The position numbers and the translations under genes were made by a program. The notes under the pieces are model-generated. The model was given only the letters and a program-made list of their open reading frames with translations. It was not told the DNA's origin and ran no database searches. Shown here in pieces: positions 36,948 through 46,122 of a stretch of 64,000 nucleotides of DNA (its first letter is position 1; each line of letters opens with the position of its first letter). The stretch comes from Stutzerimonas stutzeri (GTDB taxonomy: Bacteria; Pseudomonadota; Gammaproteobacteria; Pseudomonadales; Pseudomonadaceae): assembly GCF_002890895.1 (NCBI RefSeq), contig NZ_POUL01000002.1, positions 248,001 to 312,000 of the forward strand, given 5' to 3'.

Positions 36948-38201
36948 TCAACCCACCAAGGCTTCTGCTGGCGTCGGATTCTCTTGCGTGAAACAGCTTC
37001 GGTAGAGTGCCAGGTACTGGGCCGCAACCCAGTCGTTGGAAAATTGCTTTACCGCTTTGGTACGAGCCTGGCTTCGCAAATCATCGCTGTTTTCGGCGTC
37101 CAACACCCAGGCGATGCCTTCAGCCAGGCTGGCTTCATCGAATGCAGTCGCCAGGTATCCATTCTGCTTGTGGTCGACGATATCCAGGAGCCCGGTTGCG
37201 CCAAACGCAACGACCGGAGTGCCGCAAGCCATGGCCTCGGTCGCAGTCTGTCCAAACGCTTCCTGCAACGAGGGCACGATCATTACGTCAGCAGCGCTAT
37301 AGACGTCGCGCAACTGTTCATCACAACTGATGTGGCCAAAGTAGTGGGTCTTGTAAAAGGTCTCTTGGGAATGCTCGGAACCCGAGCCACCGAAGACCGC
37401 CAATTCGATATTTGTATGCCCCTGCTCTTTCAACAAGCACAAGGCTGGTAGCAGTTTATGGAACCCCTTGCGGTCGTCGCCAACGGCCGCAACAGCGCCA
37501 AAGGCGACCAGACGGGTCGTTGTGGAAATACCCAGTCTTGCCCGCGCCAACGACTTATCCTCAGGGCGGAAGACATTCACGTCGATGGGGTTCGGGAGCT
37601 GTTTGATTGTCAGCCGATCCATGGCCGTTGATCGACGAGCACTTTTGACCATCCAGCTGCTTAGCCCTACGATCGTCAGGTTTTTGACCTGAGCATATGC
37701 ATGCGCTTTCTGTGCGGCGCCGACCGCGCTGAGATCGGCTGAGTCATCGGATTTGAGCAACGGACAACGTCCGCAGCCAGAAGCAAAACCGTTGCACTCA
37801 GCATCGTAGTGACAGCCTCCGGTAAAACCCCACATGTCATGCAGTGTCCAAACGATCGGCTTGTTGATGAGTTTGAGGTCATCTACAGACAGGCCGCCGC
37901 CGTTCACCCAATGCAAATGAAGCACGTCAGCATCTGATTCATTGATCGACTTGATCAGTTTTTCATTCGGCAGCGCACCCGATGAAAACATGCTTCGTTG
38001 TCGAGCAATGATCAAAGCGGGCACCCGATCATATGCAACACGTGCCAGATAGTGCACTTTCTGCCAAGTGTTCATTAGCTGCGGATAGATACTTTTATAT
38101 TCCACCTGCACGCCGGCTTGAGCCAAGGCTTCAGTGAGCCTTGATGCTGCCCTGGCGGCCCCCCCTTTCGAGCGATATGAGCTGACCAGCAGTACTTTCA
38201 T
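36948..38201 (-). CDS. glycosyltransferase family 4
   Basis: 417 residues, GT-B fold, start after AAGGACC. The N-terminus MKVLLVSSYRSKGGAARAA and the segment WTLHDMWGFTGGCHY...CGRCP are typical of the WcaC/mannosyl- or fucosyltransferase-like subgroup. The donor site has EAFGQTATEAMACGTPVVAFGATG. It should act on the undecaprenyl-linked repeat unit at the cytoplasmic face. It follows the polymerase gene by 29 bases in the same operon. The sugar is unknown. Confidence 0.85.
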   Translation of the reverse strand: MKVLLVSSYRSKGGAARAASRLTEALAQAGVQVEYKSIYPQLMNTWQKVHYLARVAYDRVPALIIARQRSMFSSGALPNEKLIKSINESDADVLHLHWVNGGGLSVDDLKLINKPIVWTLHDMWGFTGGCHYDAECNGFASGCGRCPLLKSDDSADLSAVGAAQKAHAYAQVKNLTIVGLSSWMVKSARRSTAMDRLTIKQLPNPIDVNVFRPEDKSLARARLGISTTTRLVAFGAVAAVGDDRKGFHKLLPALCLLKEQGHTNIELAVFGGSGSEHSQETFYKTHYFGHISCDEQLRDVYSAADVMIVPSLQEAFGQTATEAMACGTPVVAFGATGLLDIVDHKQNGYLATAFDEASLAEGIAWVLDAENSDDLRSQARTKAVKQFSNDWVAAQYLALYRSCFTQENPTPAEALVG

Positions 38202-38230
38202 GAATGGTCCTTAGTTGGATGTACGCAGCG

Positions 38231-39499
38231 TCAACAAATAAATCGGCTTGATGAGTCCACCAATCTTGACTCGTTAGCAATGCCGCAGAAATAACCAAGC
38301 AACATGCTAGAAAATAGAAATGATGATGCAGGCGCGGAGAATAGAAAAAGCAAGACCACAAATAAATTCGCCAGCAATTCAACCGTATTCCTGTCCGTCG
38401 CCGCTTGTTTGAACAGCGCAAAGCAACGGCCCGCACAGGTAACAAAAATAAAGGCGAAGCACAGCGTTCCCAACAGCCCGAACCGAGCGAGCAATGCATA
38501 GTTTAAGAAATGGATATTATGGGTGTGCTGCCCACCCAGCAATTGGCTATCGATCACTGACGAGTCGATGCTCTGTGTCATGTCCAGCGTGTATCCATAC
38601 CCCAGTCCGAACAGTAAAGAAAACGGCAATAATGTCCTTCCCACATCGTGATTTACCAGATCACCCTCGTAGAATCGTTGCTGGAGTGGAATAGGCAGCT
38701 CCGCCCCCTGACTTGATGAGAGCAGCGAAAGACTTTCATCAATCCGCCTTTCGAAGCTACTCCCTTTGATAGCGCCCGATACGCCCACGACTGCACCTAC
38801 CACAGTTATAAATACAGCTATCAAGGCGATTGCTTTTATCTTTTTAAGCAAAGGCGCACTGAGCAAATAAATCGCCAACCCTCCGATTACGGCAAAGACT
38901 AACGCCCTGTTTACGCCAGCGACCTGGGGAATGACAGCGAGCAACAAGAAAAAAGTGTGGGAATGATTTTTATGAGCCATTGAGATGATCAGTGCACATC
39001 CCCATAGAATCAGCAGCTCCGGTGGCGTTCCAACCTGAAGATTAAAAGCCCAGCAGAACGAAGTAACGCCAATCAGAATGATTACCACACGAATAAACTT
39101 GTTGTAGGAGAGTGCGACCGTTCCAACCCTGTAGCACCAGGCGCCCAATAAGAAGGTCAACAAGAACATCAACAGATAAATAAGATCAGTAATCAGATAG
39201 AGCTTGCTGTTTTCCCTGAGTAAGCCCACCACCAAATAAACCAGCCCGAGCATTTGAAGCGCCAGAACCGCCCGCCATAGATTTCCACTGGCTAATCTGG
39301 GTTTCAGCCGCGTCTGGAGCAGGAACACGCCAACAAAAACAATGGCGGCTGCCACGACCGCGAGCCGTACGAAGGGCATCGCTCTGAAGCCGACGATGCC
39401 CAGGCCGTACGTCAACATGGCCGATGTCAAAATCGCGGTCGTCAGGCAGAACGCCGGGAACACGATGATGCTGTTAGGTGTGAGACGGTGAACAGACAT
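38231..39499 (-). CDS. wzy: Wzy-like polysaccharide polymerase (O-antigen ligase family)
   Basis: Integral membrane protein of 422 residues with about ten to twelve hydrophobic helices and one long periplasmic loop (about 245-340: ERRIDESLSLL to QLLGGQHTHNIHFLNYALLARFG). The HNxxLN-like stretch THNIHFLNY is the hallmark of the Wzy_C/O-antigen ligase family. It polymerises repeat units flipped by Wzx. The ATG at 39499 follows AAGGAG; the longer frame from 39577 runs into the neighbour. The family also contains ligases, but the export genes in the operon favour a polymerase. Confidence 0.85.
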   Translation of the reverse strand: MSVHRLTPNSIIVFPAFCLTTAILTSAMLTYGLGIVGFRAMPFVRLAVVAAAIVFVGVFLLQTRLKPRLASGNLWRAVLALQMLGLVYLVVGLLRENSKLYLITDLIYLLMFLLTFLLGAWCYRVGTVALSYNKFIRVVIILIGVTSFCWAFNLQVGTPPELLILWGCALIISMAHKNHSHTFFLLLAVIPQVAGVNRALVFAVIGGLAIYLLSAPLLKKIKAIALIAVFITVVGAVVGVSGAIKGSSFERRIDESLSLLSSSQGAELPIPLQQRFYEGDLVNHDVGRTLLPFSLLFGLGYGYTLDMTQSIDSSVIDSQLLGGQHTHNIHFLNYALLARFGLLGTLCFAFIFVTCAGRCFALFKQAATDRNTVELLANLFVVLLFLFSAPASSFLFSSMLLGYFCGIANESRLVDSSSRFIC

Positions 39500-39527
39500 C
39501 GCTACTCCTTGCTGGACGAACTCGACA

Positions 39528-40745
39528 TCAATCGGCAGTCGCGACAGGCGCGCCTGTTGGCTCGCCCGTTGGCGCATTGGTCATGACATTACGTTCGTTC
39601 TCATCCAGCATCAGGAAATCGACTAGCTCAAGCGCCACTCTGCCGGTTTCGAAGTGGCCCTCGAAGCGTGTTCGGGCGCTAGCGCTAGCCGCTTCAAGCG
39701 CGGCAGGACTGCACAGCCATTGCTCAACGATCCCGGCTGCGGCGGCGGCGTCATCTAGCGGAATAAAGCGCCCTTCGATGCCGTCATTGAATACTTCCGG
39801 AACGCCGCCGACGCGACTCGCAAAGACCGGCAAGCCTTGCGACATCGCTTCGATCAACACGATGCCAAAGCTCTCCATGTGCGAGACGTGCAAGCAGGCT
39901 CGATGGCTCGCCATCAAATGAGCCACGTCATTCACATGGCCTGTGAAGACCACATCGCTCTCGACGCCCAGTGCCTGTGCCGCCTTGACCAGAGCCGCGC
40001 GATCCGGACCTCCACCGACAAGCGTCAGCCGCAGCGGATGACCATGTTGGCGTGCGGCTGCAGCTATCTCGAGGGCATAGCGTTGATTCTTTCTGCGCTC
40101 GAGGGTCCCAACGCAGATGAGGTCGCCGATTTTGCTCTGGCTGATCCCGTCAGTCCGAGATTCGGAAATGAAGTTGGGTATCACCTTCGCGTCTACGACG
40201 CATGTCTTGGGAATCCTCAGATAGATTTTTTGCTGCATGAAAGCCGATACGAAAACCAGCTGGTCAACGAGCGGAATCACCCGCGCTTCAAAAGCCTGGA
40301 TGCCCCTGAACAGCCTTCCATCGTGCGCAATGATGCCCTTCCCCGCCCATTCTTCTGCCTCCGAAATATTGAAATGGGCAATCATTACTACCCGTTGTGT
40401 CGGCGATACACGCGCCGTGAGCGCCGCTTGTGCTGACATCGGGCACTGGGCATAGATCACGCATGCCCGGCCATCGGCGAGCGTTGTCTTCAGGTTCAGG
40501 TACAGAAACAACTGGTGCCAGTAGCGGTACCACCACAGACCGAAGGTGCCGCTGAGCGGCGCAACCAAGCGACGTACCGCAAATACGGGATAGACCAGCC
40601 ACTTGTATCGGTCGTAAGGCGTCACCAATGTCGGCGTCGCCCGGCCGGTTTTTTCCAGCCAGTCCGACCAGGTACGAAAGTGAGTATGCACACCGGTCTC
40701 GCCGGTTCTACGCAGCACCGTCGCAATGATGATCGGTCTGGTCAT
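39528..40745 (-). CDS. glycosyltransferase family 4
   Basis: 405 residues. The C-terminal half has VGTLERRKNQRYALEIAAAA, LTLVGGGPDRAAL and the donor motif ESFGIVLIEAMSQGLPVFASRVGGVPE. The N-terminal half, from MTRPIIIATVLRRTGETGVHTHF, is less conserved and would set the acceptor. A short Thr/Pro/Ala-rich tail ends the protein. It sits 12 bases after the GT2 gene in the same operon. The specific sugar is unknown. Confidence 0.85.
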   Translation of the reverse strand: MTRPIIIATVLRRTGETGVHTHFRTWSDWLEKTGRATPTLVTPYDRYKWLVYPVFAVRRLVAPLSGTFGLWWYRYWHQLFLYLNLKTTLADGRACVIYAQCPMSAQAALTARVSPTQRVVMIAHFNISEAEEWAGKGIIAHDGRLFRGIQAFEARVIPLVDQLVFVSAFMQQKIYLRIPKTCVVDAKVIPNFISESRTDGISQSKIGDLICVGTLERRKNQRYALEIAAAARQHGHPLRLTLVGGGPDRAALVKAAQALGVESDVVFTGHVNDVAHLMASHRACLHVSHMESFGIVLIEAMSQGLPVFASRVGGVPEVFNDGIEGRFIPLDDAAAAAGIVEQWLCSPAALEAASASARTRFEGHFETGRVALELVDFLMLDENERNVMTNAPTGEPTGAPVATAD

Positions 40746-40757
40746 CGCGCAATCCGC

Positions 40758-41696
40758 CTAGTCATTGATGAGTTTTCGATAGCTTTTGATCGTCAACGCA
40801 CGCGCCGTCGCCAGAATCTGCATTAACAAACTGGCCGGCAGAGTAAGTGCTGGACCGGTGATAAAGACCGCCGGAAAGTACTTCACGCGCTCCCACAGCG
40901 AGGCGTCGCGAAGCGAACGGACCAGCGTGGTGTGGACAAAGGCTGTAGATTGCTTGTCGTTATTTTTCAGCACCACCCGCAGATGGTTCATTGCAAAACC
41001 GCGCAAGTGCTTTGGCGTATCGATGTAAGCGTTGAGGAAGTAGCTGCTTGCAGGAATGTTCAGCACGTTGCTCATGCGCCCACCATTGATTGATGAATCG
41101 ATGATCGCGCCGTACTTTTCATCGAAACCCAGGCACTCGCCCGCCTTGGCAGCACGCAGGGCGAATCCCCAGTCCTGATGCTTGGCCTGCTGAGAATCGA
41201 AGGTCGTGCCTTTGTATCGGGATCGACACAAACTGATCGTCGAGCTTCGGACATCACCGTTCTGACAGAACAGATAATCGTGCATGTCGCCCAGGTAGCG
41301 GGGAAGCTCGACCTTGAACGTCCGGTAGGTATTTCTCGCCAGATAGCGGCCGAACAGGATGCCGTAGCCGTCGCGCTGGTGAAGCAGCACACGCCGCTGT
41401 ATATGCTCCGGCGCGAACACATCATCGCTGTCGAGCAGAAAGATGAATTCACCCTTCGATGCCGCTATTCCCAGGTTCCTGGAAACTGCCGCATTGCCCT
41501 TCGCGCATTTCTCGATGATCGTCAGACAAGGCGTGTCTGCGGTCACAGCGCGCAGCGCCGGCATGTCGGTTGACCGGTCGTCCACCAGAATGATTTCATA
41601 GCTCAGCCCGGAAACCGCCTGTAGTACGGACGCCACGGCATCCATGATGAAGGTCGAACTGTTGTAGGTCGGTATGACTATCGAGACTGTTGGCAT
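40758..41696 (-). CDS. glycosyltransferase family 2
   Basis: 312 residues with the GT-A fold: VSIVIPTYNSSTFIMDAVASVL, then VDDRSTD, and the metal-binding DSDD of FLLDSDDVFAPEH. The acceptor-side QDWGFALRA is family-typical. A hydrophobic C-terminal stretch (about 268-295, PAVFITGPALTLPASLLMQIL) may bind the membrane. Its start overlaps the stop of the flippase gene by one base, so translation is probably coupled. The sugar is unknown. Confidence 0.87.
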   Translation of the reverse strand: MPTVSIVIPTYNSSTFIMDAVASVLQAVSGLSYEIILVDDRSTDMPALRAVTADTPCLTIIEKCAKGNAAVSRNLGIAASKGEFIFLLDSDDVFAPEHIQRRVLLHQRDGYGILFGRYLARNTYRTFKVELPRYLGDMHDYLFCQNGDVRSSTISLCRSRYKGTTFDSQQAKHQDWGFALRAAKAGECLGFDEKYGAIIDSSINGGRMSNVLNIPASSYFLNAYIDTPKHLRGFAMNHLRVVLKNNDKQSTAFVHTTLVRSLRDASLWERVKYFPAVFITGPALTLPASLLMQILATARALTIKSYRKLIND

Positions 41697-43111
41697 CAGG
41701 CGTCTCCTGGCTCGATCACATGACTGGACGGGACGCTTCGGGGTTGCAGCGCGTTGGATCGTTTGGTCCGAGAAACCCGTTCACCGAGCAACTCACGTAC
41801 CACCCGGTTGACGCCCGGCAGGCCAAGAGTCAATACGGACCAGCTCTGCAATTTCAGGCATTCGAACGTTTTGGCGCTAAGGGCGTTTCCGATCCAAGAG
41901 GCAAATATCTGGCTGATCAGCGTCGCGGTTGCAGCGCCCCACAGACCGAAGCGAGGGATGAGCATCAGATTCAGGCCGATGTTCATCAACAGCCCGAGCC
42001 CGAGCCGCAACGGCCGCAGATGTCCAAGATCCACCGCGACTAGATAGTTTGTACAGGCGAACCCGACAACGGAAAACACCGCCGCCAGCATGGAGATGCC
42101 TAATATCTCAAGCGCCTGCATGTACTCAGCGCCGAAGAGCAAGGGGATGGCCAGGTATGCGGCCGCCCAGACGGTGAGCCCCGTGGCTACCGACGAAAAC
42201 ACCACGATATCGAAATAGGTTCGGACCTTTTCTGCGTCTGGCTTGGTGCATATGTAGGGGAAGAACGCAGTTCCGACCAGCATGGGAATCACCGCGTACG
42301 CTTCGACGACGCGAATCGTGACGCTATAGACACCGGCCTGCGCGACGCCGAGCAGCGATGCGATCATCAGTTGATCCACGCGGGTATAGACGACGATCAT
42401 CAACGAACACAGCAGCATCGGTGCAGCAGGTCGCCAGAGTTCTCGCACGATCGAAACGTTGAACGCTGACAATCTTACGCGTACGGCCCCCTTGGTTGGA
42501 TACAGGGAATACAGCAACAGATTCATCGCAATATCGAAGGCGGCGCTGAGGCAAAACAGGATCAGCCCAGCTTCGTTCCACAACAGAACTATCTTGACCA
42601 ACGAAGAGATGCACAAACTGGAGAGGCCAATCACCGCAATATGCGAAGACTGGGATTTGGCCTGATACAGCGCCTGATAACTGTTGAAGTTGTAGAACAG
42701 CACCGACCCGATCGTGATGGCATAGGCCAACTTGTGCTCAGGTGAAAACGCTGGGGCCAGATAGATCGCGATCAAGCAAGGAATCGCGACCAAGGCGCTC
42801 GCAGCGAGCCTGCATATAACGGTCGTACTGAGCAGCTGGCTGTCAGGGTATTTCTGTTGCGTGAATTCCTTGATGAGGATTTGATCCAGACCCAGGTTGC
42901 CCATTGCCCAGATAATGGTTGCCACACTAAGTCCCAGGCTGAGTACGCCGAAATCCTGCGGACCAAGCTGGTTAGCGACCAGGCCAATCAAAACAAAGGC
43001 AACGGCCAGTTTGGTTATCTTTTCCAGCAACAGCCAAACGGAATTCTTGATATATCGTTTCACAGGCGGGTTCCATCCAGGGGGCAGTGGGTTTATTAGC
43101 GTGACGACCAT
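41696..43111 (-). CDS. wzx: Wzx-type polysaccharide flippase
   Basis: MATE/PST-family flippase of up to 471 residues with about 12 to 14 TM helices, moving undecaprenyl-PP-linked repeat units to the periplasm. Homologs usually begin near KRYIKNSVWLLLEKITKL, which fits the GTG at 43063; the ATG at 43111 adds 16 residues but has no spaced ribosome site. The C-terminal 40 residues (RTKRSNALQPRSVPSS) are polar and look like a cytoplasmic tail. It follows wzc by 17 bases. Confidence 0.87.
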   Translation of the reverse strand: MVVTLINPLPPGWNPPVKRYIKNSVWLLLEKITKLAVAFVLIGLVANQLGPQDFGVLSLGLSVATIIWAMGNLGLDQILIKEFTQQKYPDSQLLSTTVICRLAASALVAIPCLIAIYLAPAFSPEHKLAYAITIGSVLFYNFNSYQALYQAKSQSSHIAVIGLSSLCISSLVKIVLLWNEAGLILFCLSAAFDIAMNLLLYSLYPTKGAVRVRLSAFNVSIVRELWRPAAPMLLCSLMIVVYTRVDQLMIASLLGVAQAGVYSVTIRVVEAYAVIPMLVGTAFFPYICTKPDAEKVRTYFDIVVFSSVATGLTVWAAAYLAIPLLFGAEYMQALEILGISMLAAVFSVVGFACTNYLVAVDLGHLRPLRLGLGLLMNIGLNLMLIPRFGLWGAATATLISQIFASWIGNALSAKTFECLKLQSWSVLTLGLPGVNRVVRELLGERVSRTKRSNALQPRSVPSSHVIEPGDA

Positions 43112-43128
43112 TCCATTCGTGGCGGGTT

Positions 43129-45357
43129 TCAGCTGGGCGAGCCTGACCCGTACTGGTAGTAGTCGTAATAACTGCTATATCGATAGCCATGCCTTTCCGC
43201 TTTTTTGATATCCACTTGATTTAGGATCAGCCAGTCCACCGGAGTAGCGTTCTGCCGCAGCTGGGCAACGCCGCGCTCCACTTCGGTGCTGGACGTCACC
43301 TCGCTTCGCACGATGAACAACAGCGCTTCCGCATGTGCCGCCAAGACCATCGCATCGCTAACACCCTGAGTGGGTGGCGAGTCGACAACGATGCGGTCGT
43401 ATCGAGTCTTCAGTGCTTCGATCAAAGCTGAAAACCGGCTCGACGAAAGCAGGCTAAGAGGATCTCGCACGGCGGTGCCGGCGCAGATCATGTCGACGCC
43501 GCTGACCTGTGTGATGCAGCTTTCCAGGCTGGCCCGGTTCTCGATGATGTCGGTCAGACCCATGCTGCCCTTGGGCCGTCCGAAGTTTTTGGCCAGCGTC
43601 GGCTTGCGTAGGTCTGCGTCGATCAGGATGACCTTGCCCAACTGAGCGAGGGCATGGGCGAGGTTGGCCGATAGTGTGCTCTTCCCCTCCCCGGGCAATG
43701 CCGACGTCGTCACGATGACCTGGCTGTGATGGTCGGTATTGGCCATTTCGAGCTTGGTCCGGATGGTGCGGATCGTCTCCGTAAAAAGGGGGTTGTTGCC
43801 CTCCGAATACATTCTTGCCAACTGTGCGCCCTGTGCCTGTTGCACCAACGGCACGATGCCCAGCACAGGAATGTTCAGCTTGTTCTCGATGTCCTCGGTG
43901 GTCGTGAATGTGTCATTCAACACATCCTTGACCACACCCGTACCGGCTACGAAGAACAACGCGATCAAGCCAGCCACTGCAACGATCAATGGCCTGTTTG
44001 GCTTGACCGGTTCCTCTGGCACCATCGCCCGATCGACGACATGCACATTGACGCTGTTCTGGTCGGCGGTGGCCGCGGTCTCTTTCAAGCGGACCAGGAA
44101 CGTGTCGTAGAGCGCTCGGTTCGCCTCGACCTCCAGCGCCAACTCCCGGACTTTGAACTCTTTGCTGGACAGGTCCTGGATCTGATACTTGTTCGAGTCG
44201 AACAGCGCTTGCTGGGATTGTTCATTGGCGACGGCCAATTGATAGTTCCGCTGGATACCCGAGACCACCTGGCTGACCTGCGTCTTAAGGCTGGCTGTGG
44301 CGGCATCGAGATCAGCCTTTGCCGCGATGAGTTCCGGGTGGCCAGGCCCATAGCGCTGCGACACCTCGTCCACCCGCGCAGCAGCTTGCGCCTTGGTCGC
44401 CTTGAACTGCTGGATGACCGGGTCCGACAGTACTGCCGGCACGCTGGCCAGTTCGTCCAGGCGGGTGCCTTTCATTGCTTCCACTTGGCGGAACTGGCTT
44501 TCCGATTCGGCACGCTGCCGCCGCGCATTGATCAAACGATCACTGGTCAGCGTCAGCTCAGTAGCGGCGATCGTCGAGATACCTTGCAGATCTACCAGCC
44601 CCTCGGATTCGCGATAGGCCTGGAGCCGGTTTTCCGACTCTTGCAGTTTCTGCCGCAGTTCTTCGAGACGGCTGTCCATCCAGGCCGTGGCCGTCGCAGA
44701 CGTGGCAACCCCTGCCTCGAACTTGCTCGCTATATAGCCTTCGACCAGAGCATTGGCCGCTTTCATGGCGACATACGGATCAGCCAGGAGCACCTCGACC
44801 GCGACCACCTGGCTTTTGCCCCGCGGGTTCACAGTAATTGCCGCCATTAGTTTTTCGGTGGCCCTGTCGAACGCCTTGGAAGATGTGCTTTCGCCTTGGG
44901 CAGCTTGGTCTGGCTGTTTCGTACGAACGAACGCGCCGAGTCGAGCGAACCAGGTTCCCACTCCTTGCCCTACTGACAGAGGCTGCGCAGCGAATTCTGG
45001 GTGATTGACCAGGTCAAGCTGGCGCACCACCCGCTCGGCCAACCCGCGAGACTTGAGCAGCTCAATTTCGGTCTGCAGAAAGTCGTTGTTGAGCGTTTCA
45101 TTCTGATTGGCCTGTTCAATGGCCAATAGCTTCGCCCGCTCGCTCTCGACCAGAAGCGTGGCGCCGGCGCGATACAGCGGCGTCATCCAGGATGTTGTCC
45201 ATGCAGCGGCCAGCGCTGCGAACAGCATGACGCCCAGAATCAGCCACTTGCGCAACCAGACACTCAGCCAGAGTTTGCGCAGGTCGAGTTCAGCCTCGGC
45301 AGGGCCATGCGGCACCGCCGTCAGGTGATGCTCGATCGAAGGGGGTTTGCTGGTCAT
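43129..45357 (-). CDS. wzc: Wzc-type chain-length regulator and tyrosine autokinase
   Basis: 742 residues: Wzz domain flanked by TM helices about 37-57 and 457-473, a long periplasmic coiled coil (about 225-420), and a cytoplasmic BY-kinase domain with Walker A (ALPGEGKST, about 553-561), Walker A' (ILIDADLR, about 577-584) and Walker B (IVVDSP, about 656-661). The C-terminal tyrosine cluster YRYSSYYDYYQY is the autophosphorylation tail. It controls polymer length and assembly with the export protein encoded 27 bases upstream. No separate Wzb phosphatase gene is visible in the locus. Confidence 0.93.
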   Translation of the reverse strand: MTSKPPSIEHHLTAVPHGPAEAELDLRKLWLSVWLRKWLILGVMLFAALAAAWTTSWMTPLYRAGATLLVESERAKLLAIEQANQNETLNNDFLQTEIELLKSRGLAERVVRQLDLVNHPEFAAQPLSVGQGVGTWFARLGAFVRTKQPDQAAQGESTSSKAFDRATEKLMAAITVNPRGKSQVVAVEVLLADPYVAMKAANALVEGYIASKFEAGVATSATATAWMDSRLEELRQKLQESENRLQAYRESEGLVDLQGISTIAATELTLTSDRLINARRQRAESESQFRQVEAMKGTRLDELASVPAVLSDPVIQQFKATKAQAAARVDEVSQRYGPGHPELIAAKADLDAATASLKTQVSQVVSGIQRNYQLAVANEQSQQALFDSNKYQIQDLSSKEFKVRELALEVEANRALYDTFLVRLKETAATADQNSVNVHVVDRAMVPEEPVKPNRPLIVAVAGLIALFFVAGTGVVKDVLNDTFTTTEDIENKLNIPVLGIVPLVQQAQGAQLARMYSEGNNPLFTETIRTIRTKLEMANTDHHSQVIVTTSALPGEGKSTLSANLAHALAQLGKVILIDADLRKPTLAKNFGRPKGSMGLTDIIENRASLESCITQVSGVDMICAGTAVRDPLSLLSSSRFSALIEALKTRYDRIVVDSPPTQGVSDAMVLAAHAEALLFIVRSEVTSSTEVERGVAQLRQNATPVDWLILNQVDIKKAERHGYRYSSYYDYYQYGSGSPS

Positions 45358-45384
45358 ATCAAGCTCGCAAGGTGAGGAACCGCA

Positions 45385-45924
45385 CTAGAAGAATCCTTCT
45401 TCGATGGTCACGGTGTCGCCCGGATAAACAGGCGTATCCATCGACGCTTTGGTCGGACCCTGGCCCGGGTCCAGATTGCGGATGATGGTGATTCGCTTTG
45501 CCGATGCCCTTTCGGTCAATCCTCCGGCAAGCGCGGCGGCACGGCGCAGGGTCAGACCCGGTTGATAGGGATAACCGCCTGGCAACTTCACCTCGCCGAT
45601 GATGTAGAAGTTTCGGTATTCAAGAACATTTACCGAAACGCGCGGACTTACCAGATATTTTCCCTTCAGCGCCTTCAGCAATAACTCTTCTACTTGTGCA
45701 ACAGTCTTACCGTTCGCCTTCACTTCGCCAATAAACGGATAGGAGAACGATCCAGCGTCGGTTAGCCGAAGTTCTTCAAATGTCAGGTCCGGTTCGCCAA
45801 GCACCCTGATATTGATGACGTCACCAGCGGACATCCGATATTGAGAAATTACGTCGGCTCGAGTCGCATCGCTGATTAACATCAACAACAACGTAAGCAA
45901 CCCGTAAACTATGCGTATCGACAT
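45385..45924 (-). CDS. short OPX-type polysaccharide export protein
   Basis: 179 residues: signal peptide (about 1-23, ending DATRADV, no lipobox Cys), a Poly_export domain (YRMSAGDVINIRVLGEPDLTFEELRLTDAGSF) and one SLBB domain (NFYIIGEVKLPGGYPYQPGLTLRRAAALAGG). It is about half the length of Wza and lacks the C-terminal amphipathic helix that makes the outer-membrane pore, so a separate outer-membrane channel would be needed. The ATG at 45924 follows GAGGAG. First structural gene after the RfaH-like regulator. Confidence 0.87.
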   Translation of the reverse strand: MSIRIVYGLLTLLLMLISDATRADVISQYRMSAGDVINIRVLGEPDLTFEELRLTDAGSFSYPFIGEVKANGKTVAQVEELLLKALKGKYLVSPRVSVNVLEYRNFYIIGEVKLPGGYPYQPGLTLRRAAALAGGLTERASAKRITIIRNLDPGQGPTKASMDTPVYPGDTVTIEEGFF

Positions 45925-46030
45925 CACTGTTCTCCTCGCTCCTTTTTTCACCTACCAACTGAACGATTAACTAACCCCTTGAATGCTGTATTGTCGTTCA
46001 TTGATCAAGTGAAGCCGCTTTGCGTTCAGC

Positions 46031-46042
46031 CACGCTCCCGCC
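46031..46042 (-). promoter_or_regulatory. ops-like RfaH recruitment element
   Basis: On the minus (coding) strand the leader reads GGCGGGAGCGTG, 11 of 12 identical to the E. coli ops core GGCGGTAGCGTG. The GC-stem pairs either side of the four-base loop are kept (GC-GGGA-GC). It lies about 107 bases before the OPX start, downstream of the RfaH-like gene. The changed base is the sixth of the core. Confidence 0.5.
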
Positions 46043-46122
46043 AGGAACCTAATGCCCTTGTTGAGTTAACGCCTTGTACGAATTCGGTGAGTGTTGAATA
46101 AGTTAGAGTACTGCTTCGAACG

